In this document: piece after piece, positions 10,601 through 19,453 of the stretch | Layout of the letters: each line of letters begins with the position of its first letter | How positions within the stretch are numbered: the stretch's first letter is position 1 | Assembly: GCA_963662175.1 (NCBI GenBank) | Contig: OY759215.1 | Location: forward strand, 12,451,079 to 12,515,078 | Reading direction: 5' to 3' | Length of the DNA: 64,000 nucleotides | From: Aradus depressus | Lineage: Eukaryota; Arthropoda; Insecta; Hemiptera; Aradidae | The notes under the pieces: generated by a model | Told to the model about the DNA's origin: nothing | The model's database searches: none | What the model saw: the letters and a program-made list of their open reading frames with translations, nothing else | Position numbers and translations under genes: made by a program

Positions 10601-11597
10601 TTATATTACATAGGGGCGCGGATAATCGAGGTTCTACTCTACTTAATCTATATTTGAGATAATTTTTGGAATTAATTTTTTACAATTATTATACATTTAT
10701 AGTTTTTTTTATTTACATTACATAAATTATCATGTAAATGTGATGGCGGTAGGCCTTGGCACCACATACAGGGTAGAACTTGGATCATAGTCAGGGAAAA
10801 ACTTATAATTTTTGAAAAATAATGAAAAATGTTTTTTTTTTTTTTTAAATATTATGTATGGGAGTACTTTTGGTATTGCTACCATCTTCAACAACAAATA
10901 CTGAGATGATTTTTCTGTATTCGTTAAGCCGTCGCTGATGATGGTAGCAATACCGAAAGTACTTCCATATATTTTATTTATCTTGTTAAATAGACAATAT
11001 TTCTAGAAAACATTCGTTTTCCTTCATATTCTTTATAGATAAATATATTGTTTTGTTAGTATTTTTTTCATATTTAGGTAATAAGCTAGGAGCTTCCTCG
11101 ATGGCTTGGGTTTGGGTATTAACATCACTACTTGGAGTTCTTCCATTAAACATCCTCACAGTATACCTTCACTGAGTCAAATGTTCCTTTAGAGCTATTG
11201 AGTGGTTCCGAAATATAATAAATAATATTTTAAAAATTATATTTAAATGTAGAGCATGGAACTCTATACCTCTGAGGAACATTGTTCTATTTTTGGAATT
11301 TTATCGTTGTATTAATATTAAATGTGACACGATTAATTAAAATGATTTGGTTCTATAAAAATGGGTTTAGTAGACCACTGTGAAGGTTTTCACTGTGTAT
11401 AAGCTTGGACTAAGAACCGATAGATGGCAACACTTGTTCAATTTCTTCAATACTGGAATCCCTTTCTTACTTTGTCGTTAGAGTATATTATTTAATGTAT
11501 TTAATTGTAGCATTCTATAATAATAATATTATTATAATTTCATGTAATATTTCTTTTTAATTTTCAGTTATGCTTACTTGGGAAGGAAATCCACTGA
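1514..11597 (+). CDS. SCFD1: SCFD1/Sly1 orthologue, 3' part (six exons; 5' exons outside window)
   Basis: Sec1/Munc18-family protein that binds syntaxin-5-type SNAREs and promotes ER-Golgi and intra-Golgi vesicle fusion; cytosolic and peripheral on ER/Golgi membranes. Joining 1514-1698, 2908-2987, 4761-4899, 6700-6894, 9746-9832 and 11568-11597 gives one open frame of 237 complete codons, about the C-terminal third of the usual 640 or so residues. Recognisable stretches are FEYEEKI, DDKMRLFLIYYI, FVMEGVKNLV, DDYRYLDP and the family signature EAIVFVVGGGNYIEYQN. All junctions use GT/AG and the phases agree. The extreme C-terminus (ends LLGKEIH) and the linker before it (NKSGSGSGPSRR) differ from what I recall of vertebrate SCFD1. 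No upstream exon was found in 1-1513. The introns are full of transposable-element remains; I see no break in the coding exons. Confidence 0.93.
1735..2815 (+). pseudogene. Jockey-type non-LTR retroposon 3' remnant
   Basis: The stretch 1970-2150 translates (frame-broken upstream) as LQKIRNAPYVSNVNLLND, VQIPFVRDVIKSRCRRFH and STLSFHPNPLV, the typical C-terminal end of Jockey-clade reverse transcriptase. After the stop, about 650 bp of AT-rich 3' region follows, ending in AATAAAG and an A-rich tail near 2790-2815. It lies in an SCFD1 intron, in the same orientation as the gene. Two near-perfect hairpins (1878-1911 and 2113-2155) interrupt it. Confidence 0.7.
2908..2987 (+). CDS. SCFD1: SCFD1 exon b
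   Basis: The acceptor is tgtttcag ending at 2907. Twenty-six codons (TDLHQYSQALQAAGADLD, then ALNYVKRW) are followed by two bases of a lysine codon that the next exon completes. The donor is gttagt at 2988, a less common but acceptable site. Confidence 0.9.
3028..3822 (+). repeat. Hairpin-ended repeat family A, long copy
   Basis: It starts with the family head hairpin (a CTTCTCC-like arm, TATACGAAGTATA, GGGGAAG) and GTTATGTAATCGG. It contains four or five diverged copies of an internal unit marked by CGACACGAAATTTCATATGTG-like sequence near 3200, 3308, 3396, 3536 and 3675. It ends with GGGGAAGTACATTGCC and a GGTGxxTCACC hairpin. No open frame is conserved, so it is a non-autonomous element of unknown class. 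It lies in an SCFD1 intron. Confidence 0.8.
3834..4129 (+). repeat. Family A, shortened copy
   Basis: Head hairpin at 3848-3870 followed by one internal unit (AATGTATCGACATGAAATTT), then a degenerate tail. It lies head-to-tail behind the preceding copy. Confidence 0.75.
4317..4434. mobile_element. Family C foldback element
   Basis: About 118 bp with inverted termini: ATGGGAATACTTTCGG, TATTGCTACCATC at the left; GATGGTAGCAGTGCCG and TACTCCCAT at the right. The left arm read on the - strand gives CTGATGA, then a GGTA/TACC hairpin and GAAAG. It lies in the SCFD1 intron between exons b and c. Confidence 0.75.
4435..4760. other. Intronic AT-rich sequence, nothing recognised
   Basis: AT-rich spacer before exon c. 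I see no repeat family or conserved reading frame in it. Confidence 0.5.
4761..4899 (+). CDS. SCFD1: SCFD1 exon c
   Basis: The acceptor is tttgtttcag ending at 4760. The first base completes the lysine codon, then 46 codons follow: AYAKMAAAPSQYSGGG, a Ser/Gly/Thr-rich stretch, and the conserved FVMEGVKNLVVKKH. The donor is the consensus gtaagt at 4900. Confidence 0.93.
5055..6578. mobile_element. Element with ~185-bp TIRs and RSS-like (Transib-like) ends
   Basis: 5055-5240 and 6390-6578 are inverted repeats of roughly 85% identity (shared block AGCCACCGCTTTTTTTAAGG). The termini read CACAATGGGAA and, on the other strand, CACAGTGGGAA. These heptamers match the Transib/RAG heptamer type; at the left a 23-base spacer leads to CCAAAAATT, a weak nonamer match. 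The left flank is CGTCG and the right flank AATCG, at best a decayed 5-bp duplication. The interior holds a 3 x 204-bp tandem array and no transposase frame. Family assignment is an inference. It sits between SCFD1 exons c and d. Confidence 0.6.
5328..5939 (+). repeat. Tandem repeat, 204-bp unit x 3
   Basis: Nearly identical units start at 5328, 5532 and 5736 (each AACATATTGTGTAATAAA) and end in GGTGAAAGGCCA. Extremely AT-rich, inside the TIR element at 5055-6578. Confidence 0.95.
6700..6894 (+). CDS. SCFD1: SCFD1 exon d (family signature exon)
   Basis: The acceptor is atattttag ending at 6699. Sixty-five codons begin NLPVTKIVDQLMENKGG, continue DDYRYLDPKQLRAGDP and reach the near-invariant Sly1 block EAIVFVVGGGNYIEYQN. 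The donor is gtaaca at 6895. This is the strongest identification in the window. Confidence 0.95.
7106..7258. mobile_element. Short MITE with GGGGGCGTTCAAGTATTACG termini
   Basis: About 153 bp. Terminal inverted repeats of roughly 31 bp (GGGGGCGTTCAAGTATTACG, then TAACGCAATTT) with TA on both sides (7104-7105, 7259-7260). Non-coding. The superfamily is not certain. Confidence 0.8.
7290..7550 (+). other. Unassigned open frame in an SCFD1 intron
   Basis: An open frame of 86 codons from an ATG, with segments such as RVALDFILKGLQLFLQVLRQ and SDFEFWDREQLQDPADC. The stretch is richer in GC than its surroundings and not part of a repeat copied elsewhere in the window. I do not recognise a family. 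It could be a degraded transposon frame or chance. Confidence 0.25.
7551..8600. other. Intron stretch without recognised elements
   Basis: 7640-8000 is more GC-rich than its neighbours but shows no conserved frame or repeat partner here. A poly-A run lies at 8075-8094. Nothing else identified. Confidence 0.5.
8600..8782 (+). repeat. tRNA-derived SINE, 3' part
   Basis: Matches the body and 3' end of the SINE at 14607-14966 (TTTATCT..GAGGTAAAA, GGCAAAATTTAGAA, CTCATGTCCACCAGAGTGAC, CATGAGT) without the tRNA head. Confidence 0.75.
9235..9700. mobile_element. Probable decayed pogo-like MITE
   Basis: Starts after TA with CAGTGTAAACTCTATATAGC. 9673-9700 carries a degraded inverse (GTTATTTAGAGTGAAACACT). 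The ends are poorly matched. It lies just upstream of SCFD1 exon e. Confidence 0.4.
9746..9832 (+). CDS. SCFD1: SCFD1 exon e
   Basis: The acceptor is gtttcag ending at 9745. Twenty-nine codons run NKSGSGSGPSRRIVYGSSS and then LNSSKQLLKQ, matching in register the family's penultimate segment (ILYGCSELFNA-like, then FIKQL). The donor is gtttgt at 9833. The Ser/Gly/Arg start looks lineage-specific. Confidence 0.85.
9854..10639. mobile_element. pogo/Tigger-like MITE
   Basis: Left end CAGTAGAACTTCTGCTATCC; right end reads inversely TAGAGTAGAACCTCGATTAT. TA flanks both sides (9852-9853, 10640-10641). No transposase frame in 786 bp. It lies in the last SCFD1 intron. Confidence 0.75.
10858..10974. 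mobile_element. Family C foldback element, second full copy
   Basis: Inverted termini TATGGGAGTACTTTTGG and ACCGAAAGTACTTCCATA around about 117 bp. The right arm contains CTGATGA at 10934-10940, a GGTA/TACC hairpin with GCAA loop, GAA, and the palindrome AGTACT: a hammerhead-like core. Confidence 0.8.
11568..11597 (+). CDS. SCFD1: SCFD1 terminal exon with stop
   Basis: The acceptor is aattttcag ending at 11567. Nine codons (LCLLGKEIH) are followed by TGA at 11595-11597, in the phase exon e needs. Known orthologues end in a short LSQLG-like tail, so length and register fit. I saw no convincing AATAAA directly downstream, so the 3' UTR end is not placed. Confidence 0.75.
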   Translation, partial: LCLLGKEIH

Positions 11598-11795
11598 CAG
11601 AAAATGGAATACATCAACAAAATGGTTTTTATGAGTTTCGTTTTTATAAACTTCTTTTAATCCAACATGTTAAAAGAAAATTAGTATATTACTATTATTA
11701 TGTACAAATATTTATACATATGAAATATAATTATATTTATAGTTTTACATAAAATTCCATAATTATTTATGTCTATATGCATAAGTATTTAGGTA
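11598..11795 (+). other. Region after SCFD1 stop (3' UTR candidate)
   Basis: AT-rich sequence that should contain the SCFD1 3' UTR. No clear canonical polyadenylation hexamer was seen before the MITE starting at 11796. Confidence 0.4.
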
Positions 11796-13015
11796 TAGTG
11801 GAACCTCGCCAACTCGAAAACCTTTAATTCTAAGAGTCAGTATGTTCCCTTCCGAAACCTCCGTAATTCGACAAATAAACAGAAACTAGAAGTCTCTGGG
11901 TGGTGTCCGGCCGCATTACTTTTTCCTCTAATTCTCAAATTTGGATTTGTTCGACCTTTATAAATTTGAGGTTACTGTATAACTCGAGAGTATTATTAAC
12001 TTTACCTCTAAAATTCTAAGCCAAAACATCCAAAACCTCCCCTCTTTATCACACTTCGAGCTATTGTTTGTCAAAGTCGAATTGTTCTTTCTTTAAGGTC
12101 CAACTTCAGTGCGACACGCTATTTTCATTCAGACGATTGTAGTTACAAACATGTAACTAACACCATTTTTTCACAATATTTTTTATCCTGGCTATGTTTT
12201 TCTTTTTAAATTTTGAAACTAGTTTTTTGAAAAGAAAATGACACACAATTGTTATTAATCGGATAAGTACTTCTGGTAATATTTACAGAGACTCAAATTA
12301 CAAAACAATATCTATTTTTCTCCCAGATCCTACACTTATAGACTACAGACATGAAAATAAATACAATATTTCATTATTTGTTCAAATTAAATTGGCCTTT
12401 CATGGGGGGAGGGGGTGGGGGGTTGCTCCGAGCTCCAACCATACCTTCTTTCTAATAGCACTCTCAGATTGAAGCCGATTTACAATTTAAATTGTGAAAA
12501 ATGGCTATTTTGTAACTGTAAAGTGTAAGATCTGGGAGAAATATAGATATCGTATTCAAATTTAGGTCGGCGTAAAAATCCCCTGAAATACTTATTTCAT
12601 CAATAATTGTTTTTCGTAATTTTTCTTTTCAAACAATCTAGTGTCAGAAATTGAAAAGAAAAAACATAGCACCCCATTGAAGAAAAAAGTTTAGGTCGAC
12701 ATAGCCCACTGATGGGTAGGAGGTGGATTAATGATGGATTTAAATCCAGCTTACTTAAAAGTCTGGTTAAAAAATTGTGAAAGGTGGTGTTTATTTCAGG
12801 TTCTTAACTGCAATCGTCTGGGTGAAAATAAAGTGTCGCATTGAACTTGACCGTCTCTAACTCAAAAAATATTATTAGTTTATTAATTTTGTACAAAGCC
12901 ATAAGTCGAATTTGAATTTTATTTAATCTCGAAAATTGTTAACTACAAAATGAAACCTCTAGAACTCGAAGTATTCAGCTTTTCCCTTGAGATTCGAGTT
13001 ATCGAAGTTCGACTA
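11796..13015. mobile_element. pogo-like MITE containing a nested palindrome
   Basis: Ends TAGTGGAACCTCGCCAACTC (left) and, inverted, TAGTCGAACTTCGATAACTC (right), with TA on both sides. The inner part is largely taken up by a palindromic insertion at 12098-12852. No transposase frame. Confidence 0.65.
12098..12852. mobile_element. Palindromic foldback nested in a pogo-like MITE
   Basis: The arms begin GTCCAACTTCAGTGCGACAC (left) and, inverted, GGTCAAGTTCAATGCGACAC (right). They stay alignable for about 200 bp, including TTTTCATTCAGACGATTG and AGATCTGGGAGAAATAT blocks. The centre holds a G-rich run near 12400-12422. Non-coding. Confidence 0.7.
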
Positions 13016-13760
13016 TATTAAATTTTAGTGACCAAAATCTTTTCTCTATTGTAATATATTGAATTCCGTGTTTTTACATTGTTATTATTATTTTTTTGTT
13101 TTTATTTATATTTTCTTTGTGTTTTATCAAAACTTAGGCAATATTTGCTCAATTTTTTTTATTAACTTTGAAGAAAAATCAATCATTTATCTCTTAATGG
13201 TCACTGAGGGCAAAAAAGATCTTAACCATTTTGTGATTTAATTGTATGTTATAATATATTTGGGTTTTCATTTATAGTATTTTCAAAAAAATGCATTTAC
13301 ACACAACATTCGTTTTCTGCACACCAGGTCGTGCTTAGGGGGTTGGGTTCATTCTGCAAAAGTTAAGAAAACATTTCAAATGTAAATAAAATTATTATTC
13401 TGTTGATTATAAATGTTTATAAAATGTTGAAAAAAAAAAAATATAACTATATATTGTCATACACGTTTTATATTTTTTAAGCCTTATTTTCAATAATATT
13501 AATTAGTGTATAATTATCATAACATATTATGTATATGTATATGAGAGTGTCCTCGCCTATCTCTCCGTTATTATTAGATTTGGGAGGGGCGCGGATGTAA
13601 CTTTCTAATTCAACTGTTTTTCCTTTTTCGTGTAAATCTAGCAAATATTAGAAAATAAGTCTGCATGTAATTTCAACCAATTTGAGTCTCTTGGGAAGGA
13701 GGTTTATGATGAAAGTTGAGTTATCGATCAAAAATATGGGTGAATCTTCCCTAGCTCGCG
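13016..13760. other. AT-rich spacer
   Basis: No conserved frame. 13560-13760 has weak similarity to family A motifs (for example AAAATTTCAACC..TTTGAGTC), too decayed to delimit. Confidence 0.4.
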
Positions 13761-14300
13761 TTGATTAGTAATCAACTAAATGTTGGGTCGTCCTCTGATC
13801 TCCTTTCCTCTTCGGCCATTTTGAGAATATATTTGTCTTCATACGGTGTCGGTACATTTATTACATTGATTAGTAATCAACCAAATGTTGGGTCGTCCTC
13901 TGATCTCCTTTCCTCTTCGGCCATTTTGAGAATATATTTGTCTTCATACGGTGTCGGTACATTTATTACATTGATTAGTAATCAACCAAATGTTGGGTCG
14001 TCCTCTGATCTCCTTTCCTCTTCGGCCATTTTGAGAATATATTTGTCTTCATACGGTGTCGGTACATTTATTACATTGATTAGTAATCAACTAAATGTTG
14101 GGTCTTCCTCTGATCTCCTTTCCTCTTCGGCCATTTTGAGAATATATTTGTCTTCATACGGTGTCGGTACATTTATTACATTGATTAGTAATCAACCAAA
14201 TGTTGGGTCGTCCTCTGATCTCCTTTCCTCTTCGGCCATTTTGAGAATTTCATACGGTGTCGGTACATTCATTACATTGATTAGTAATCAATTAAATTCA
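13761..14300 (+). repeat. Minisatellite, 105-bp unit x 5
   Basis: Units start with TTGATTAGTAATCAA at 13761, 13866, 13971, 14076 and 14181. The last unit carries a short deletion. Because 105 is a multiple of 3, the array stays open in one frame (182 codons); that frame is a by-product of the repeat and not evidence of a protein. Confidence 0.95.
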
Positions 14301-14539
14301 TTACATTGATTAAGGGTTGTGAGTTGAACCCTCCCTCCATTACCGTTAGTTTCCATTCCGCAGGGCCCAGTCCTCCAGGATTGTTTTGCAATGCGCCTTC
14401 TCACGAGAAGGATTGGAAGTAATGTTGTAACTTCAAATTCCCAATAACTCTCAACGAAATGAAAACTTTCGATAAGACATTTTTTATGTAGATTCGGAAC
14501 TTCATAAAGTAAGCCACTTTTCTAGATTCAGTTAGAGTG

Positions 14540-15542
14540 GTCGGTGAATCACCGGACTATGTACTTCCCCAGCACGAATATTAATCAAAGCCAATCGACC
14601 GTTTGGGAGGGCGCCGGTAGCTCAGTGGTATGCGTGCTTGACTTCTGAGCTCAAGGTCGTGGGTTCGTAGCCCGACCGAGGCCCTTAGTTTATTTTATCT
14701 GGGAGGTAAAATAAACTTAAAGCACGCCGACCTTCGGATGGGACGTTAAGCGATGGTCCCGAGCCTGTACGATGTCAGGTACTCGTTAAAGACCCCTACC
14801 CTAGATGAATAAAAAAAATTTAGGGTAGGCAAAATTTAGGACTCCCACAGTAGAGTCGGGCTCATGTCCACCAGAGTGACGAAAGAGCGCTCTGGTAGTA
14901 GGCGATATGACCTCGTAGTTAAAGCCCGGGCATGAGTCATAAAACCTAACCTAACCAAACCTAACCTCGACCGTTTGGTCTGAAACTCATTACTTGACTT
15001 CTATTGTTACTTTCGAATTCTCATACTAAATTTTGTGTTTATACATTCATTACATCAGCAGTTATTAGGGTATCTGAGTCGAGTCCCCCTTCCACTCAAT
15101 TAATTTCGCGGAAAATTAATATTTGCCATCCTTGTGGGTTTTTGAATTTATATATAATCATTTCAATATGTGATTCCCTTTCCCCTTTTTCTAATTTCAC
15201 TGAAAATTAATAGGTGTTGACCTTAAATGGCTTTGAATTTACATATAAAATTTCATGTCTATACATTAATTATAACGGCAGTTATTAGAGTCTGTATTGA
15301 GCCTCCTCCTAATTCTCCCCTTCCCTTTGACCGATTTGGCTGAAAATCAAGAGGTGTCATCGTTAGAGGGTTCTGAGTTCACATATAAAATTTCGTATCG
15401 ATTTATTCATTTTAACGGAAGTTATCGTGTTCACAGATACACACTCGTAGACAGAAAAATGTGGAAATTCCGCTCAAACTCTGCTTCGAAGTTTTGACCG
15501 ATTACATAACTTCCCCTATACTTCGTATAGCTGGGGCAGTAA
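14540..15542 (-). repeat. Family A, long copy split by a SINE
   Basis: Reads on the - strand from the head hairpin at 15510-15540 (CTTCCCCTATACTTCGTATA, then GCTGGGG) to the tail GTCGGTGAATCACCGG at 14541. A SINE at 14607-14966 interrupts it with a 12-bp target duplication, so the A copy is older than the SINE. Confidence 0.85.
14607..14966 (+). mobile_element. tRNA-derived SINE, full length, with target duplication
   Basis: The head starts GAGGGCGCCGGTAGCTCAGT (A-box region) and carries the B-box-like GGGTTCGTAGCCC. The body has an inverted TTTATTTTA/TAAAATAAA pair, CCTTCGGATGGGACGTTAAG and TCATGTCCACCAGAGTGACG. The tail is made of AACCT/CCTAA-like units. TCGACCGTTTGG at 14595-14606 is repeated at 14967-14978. 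This is the reference copy for the family here. Confidence 0.92.
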
Positions 15543-16121
15543 AAGAGTGTCTGAACTTTGTTTATAAAAAGGGGAACTCGGTCAGGACGGTCGGTGGATG
15601 ACACAACTTTAACGGCATCTCTGTTGGATTCCTGAGATGAGTCTCTCAGCAGAGAAGAGAGGAGTGTGTCTTATTTATCTCTTTTCTATGTATATTTCAT
15701 ATGTAAACAAATTTACGTCATTTCACTCTGCCAACCCATAAAGAAGACCCATTCTAATAAATAATGTACTTAATTATTTTCTTTCTCATATTTACAATAT
15801 TGAAATTAGATTCCTTTTTTTTTCTCTCTCTCTGTCTTATAATTGGTATAATAAATTATGATATTTGTTGTTGTTGAACGCAACGTATCCAATTTACAAG
15901 TCTAATAAAGTTGTTCGTCGTCATGTTATGACGGTATATTTTTAAGTTTTGCTTTCTCTGCCACCTCTAACAAGATGGAATGCCTTTTAAAAGGTATGTT
16001 ATTTTGTTGATTTAGGCTCCAGGCAGTCTAAGTCTACAGAGAAAGGCATTTTTTTCTCTGGGGTTTTCCCAGTGGAATGACTGGCCTCCTTCAGTACTTA
16101 GTGAAATATTTAGGATTATTC

Positions 16122-16744
16122 CAGGTTCTGTCTTTTAAATGAAAACTCAATATTTGGCCACCTTTTCGGAAACTATTTCCTTCTTCAGTGCCTACAGAAT
16201 ACAACAAACAAATTAGTCATTGGGGACAAAGATATAACTAGATACTTGATAATAATGTTAAAAAGAGATGGAAACAATTTTGATAAATAAATGAAAAAGA
16301 AAAAAAAAAGAAATAAATGGACACATAACTCACAACACCTTCATCTCATACATCCACTCAAGTCATTATGAAGTAATTTTTATTTATTATTTATTTTATT
16401 TATTTATTATTTATTTTATTTATTTATATATAGTGTTATATATATATATAGGTTATTTTATTACTAATTTAAAAATATATATATATATATTTATTTTTTA
16501 TTATTTATTTATTTATTTTTCATTTTTTTTTTTTCTCATTTATTTATAAAAATTGTTTCCATCTCTTTTTAAGTATCTAGTTATATCATTGTCCATAATG
16601 ATTAATTTGTTTGTTGTATTCTGTAGGCACTGATGAAGGAAATAAATAGTTTCCGAAACGTTGGCCAAATATTAAGTTATTTACACGACAGAACCTCGAA
16701 TTCCTTCTACCTTGAAAAGATACTGTCGACTCTATTAATCATAA
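16122..16744. mobile_element. Family B foldback element
   Basis: The arms are inverted: left TTTGGCCACCTTTTCGGAAA.., right GTTTCCGAAACGTTGGCC.. and the end CGAATTCCTTCTACCTTG, then GTCGACTCTATTAATC. The interior is AT-rich with TTTATTATTTATTT runs. The right arm has a hammerhead-like core: CTGATGA at 16630-16636, GGAAA/TTTCC stem, GAA, ACGT, T, GGCC. The left end lacks the outer 35 bp or so. Confidence 0.8.
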
Positions 16745-16831
16745 TTTAGGATTATACCTTGTCCAGGAATACTGACTTGGAATCCTCACAGATTGACAAG
16801 ACTCACACGAAGGGATTGGGGAGAGACTTAC

Positions 16832-16990
16832 AATGAATGTATCGACATGAAAATTTAATATGAGGATTTAGGAACCACTATGCAAGTCAACTGTTGAATA
16901 TTAGCACAAGCGGTCGACTGATTTTGGAGGGGGAGCGAAAAGTAAATTCGTACTAGGCAAGTACATTGTCTGTGGTTCACCGTCGACTTT
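16832..16990 (+). repeat. Family A tail fragment
   Basis: AATGAATGTATCGACATGAA through AAGTACATTGTCTGTGGTTC to ACCGTCGAC: last internal unit and tail hairpin. Confidence 0.75.
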
Positions 16991-17233
16991 TTTTGAATTC
17001 GTTGGGCGTTCTTAATTATCGACTCGACAAAACTAAATTGTTGCACCGATCTTCTCCGATCTCTCTGAACCTATGATTTACAAATATATGACACTGCAAA
17101 GACTTGAAACGTGCATAAATCGAATACAGATATTTCAATTTTAAACACTCCCGACTTATCAGACCATATCTTAAGCAATAAGTCTTTACATCGCGACTTG
17201 AACATTACTACCATCAAATATTTTCATCAACAA

Positions 17234-17575
17234 TGATTGATAGAGTCTTCAGTATCTTTACGAGGGCGCCAGTAGCTCAGAGGTAGCATGCATGCCTACT
17301 AAGCTCATGATCGCTGGTCCGAAATTGGCCGAGGCTCTTGATCATGCCGTCCTTCGGTGAAGGGTGATGCCAGGTACACCCTTAACCTAGGTAGGTAAAA
17401 TTTAGAACTCCTACTGTATTATAGGGCTTATGTCACAATAACTAACTGTACCTTTACAGTGTTGAGGAAAGTCGAAGTTCTGTCGTGTAAAGAAAAATTG
17501 AGTATTTGGTCTTGTCTGCAGGGCCTTCCATGACTTGAATGTGTGTGGTGGAAGTGATTTGTGTTTGTGTCTGTC
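17234..17575 (+). repeat. Family B left-arm fragment split by a SINE
   Basis: ATTGATAGAGTCTTCAGTAT before and GTCGAAGTTCTGTCGTGTAA after the SINE form one left arm of family B, continuing to CAGGGCCTTCCATGACTTGA. Confidence 0.7.
17262..17447 (+). mobile_element. tRNA-derived SINE, internally shortened, nested in family B
   Basis: Head GAGGGCGCCAGTAGCTCAGA, internal deletion, 3' end with CTTATGTCACAATAACTAAC. GTATCTTTAC (17252-17261) and GTACCTTTAC (17448-17457) flank it as a 10-bp duplication with one mismatch. Confidence 0.8.
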
Positions 17576-17697
17576 AGGTTGACAGAATGTGGACTCTCCT
17601 CAACACTTATTCATACGTTTCTACACTAAAATTTATTTACACAATCGGGAGGTTTGCAAAATTTCAAACCCAAATTAATCCTACAATCCCCCAAGAA

Positions 17698-17913
17698 GGT
17701 TAAAGAAGGTTGTCCTTATGGGGCTTTGGTTACACATGTAAAATTTCGTGTCGATTAATTCATTCTATCGGGAGTTTTCGTGTTCACAGACAGAAATTTT
17801 TTTTTTCATATTTGAAATCTAGAATTGGAAAACATTAAATTTCGTTGAAAACTCCGCATCGAATTTTGACCGATTTTATAACTTCCCCCGTACTCCGTCT
17901 AGCTGGGGAGTAA
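17698..17913 (-). repeat. Family A head fragment
   Basis: GTTGTCCTTATGGGGCTTTG through CCGCATCGAATTTTGACCGA to the head hairpin CTTCCCCCGTACTCCGTCTA, then GCTGGGG. Confidence 0.8.
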
Positions 17914-18344
17914 CATATGTATATACATTTGTTATAAAAAATGATTTTATTTGTTGTTGAATGCAACGTATTCAATTTACATGTTTAATAAAGTTGTTCG
18001 TCGTCCTCTTATATGTAGGTATATCTTTTAATGTTTTGCTTTCTTCAGAGCCTCTAAAAGGATGGAATACTTTGTAAAAGGACTGCTATTTTTGTTGATT
18101 TAGGCTCCAGGCAGTCTACAGAGAAAGGTATTTTTCTCCGGGGGTTTCCAGAGGGGTTTCCCTCTTATATCTCTGCTCTGAGAAAACCTTATTCGTGGGA
18201 AAGATATCAGGCAATACAAAGGGTGTGAAATAATGTTAGTCAAAAATGAAAGAATGTTATCTATGACTGGAATTTAAAATGGGATTACCCCTGCACCAAA
18301 AACTGTCCATAAAATTACTTAAAAGATTAGGGAAAAAAATTGTG

Positions 18345-18690
18345 GTGAATCACCAGCAATGTATTTCCACAGCGAAAATTAATCAATTATCCCCCCCCCC
18401 CCCCCCCCTCTGAAACCAATTTAACGATTTCGTTTTGAATCAATTTGTGTTCATATATTCGTTTCATCGATAGTTATTAGTTTTTGAATTGAGTCCCAGT
18501 TCATTGGCCCGCCCTTCTACCAATTTCGTTGAAAATCCATTCAGCCTTATTGGCTTCTTTTCTTAGACCTATTTGGCTTACAATCAATATGTGTTGTCCT
18601 TAATAAAAGACTTCTGGGCACATATATAAAATTTCTTGTCGATATATTTATTCTATCATGTGTTATCATGCTCACAGAGAGGATTTTTTT
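18345..18690 (-). repeat. Family A copy with poly-C tract
   Basis: Tail at 18345 (GGTGAATCACCAGCAATGTA), then a run of about 19 C at 18391-18409 where the CTCCC-rich segment expanded, two internal units, ending in CACAGAGAGG. The head hairpin is missing. Confidence 0.75.
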
Positions 18691-19068
18691 GACTTTTTTT
18701 TCTCCCCGTTTTATACAATGTTATTTTTTCGAAAGTAGATACCGAAATGAATTTTTTTAAATATTATTGAAATACAACAGTTTAATGTATGAAGTTAGGT
18801 TACACTATACTTTATATTAAACTAAGCAAAATTTATAATCTTATATGTCAACAAAAATAAAAAATATAATCAAATATCAAGGACTTGAAAAAACCTACTT
18901 GTATCCTGTTTATTCCAAATGATTGAACCAACATGAATGGTAATTCATCAGGGTATTGTAGTAATTATTCAAGAATTGAAAAATAAACGAATCATTGAGA
19001 AATATAAAGTTTTAAAATAAATATTATTGTTTTTTATCAATTTAAAAATGAAATTAACTTTTTTTTTT

Positions 19069-19453
19069 TTTACTTCCTCAGCCATTCGAAGTATCGGGGA
19101 GTTATGTAATCGGTCAGGAATTTTATGTTGAATTTTATTCGGTATTTCATGTTTCCCGACCCCCTGATTGAAAAACAAAAATCAGTGTATTTTTGTTTGT
19201 GTTCCCCCTAACTCTCGATAGAATGAAGGTATCGACACGAAATGTTAAGTCAAATCGACCATAGGGAAGGGGGAGGGTTAACAGGAATGTCTTATAGCTG
19301 CTGATGTAATGAATGTATCGAAAAGAAATGTAGTAGCATTCAGAAGCCCCTATGTAAGTCAACTATTAATTGTTAGCCCAAACGGTCTGGGAGAGCGAAA
19401 ATGTAATTGATTAATTCCTGTTGGGGAAGTACATTGCCGGTGATTCTCCGACA
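19069..19453 (+). repeat. Family A copy
   Basis: Head TTCCTCAGCCATTCGAAGTA, then GGGGAGTTATGTAATCGG; two internal units; tail GGGGAAGTACATTGCCGGTG and TTCTCCGACA. Confidence 0.8.

Noticed and set aside
13761..14300. CRISPR-like array
   Set aside because: Head-to-tail 105-bp units with no separate spacers; a minisatellite in a eukaryotic genome.
14615..14690. tRNA genes at SINE heads (14607, 25124 on -, 36110, 47820)
   Set aside because: A- and B-box-like sequence is present, but acceptor stems do not pair, and the same SINE body follows in every case.
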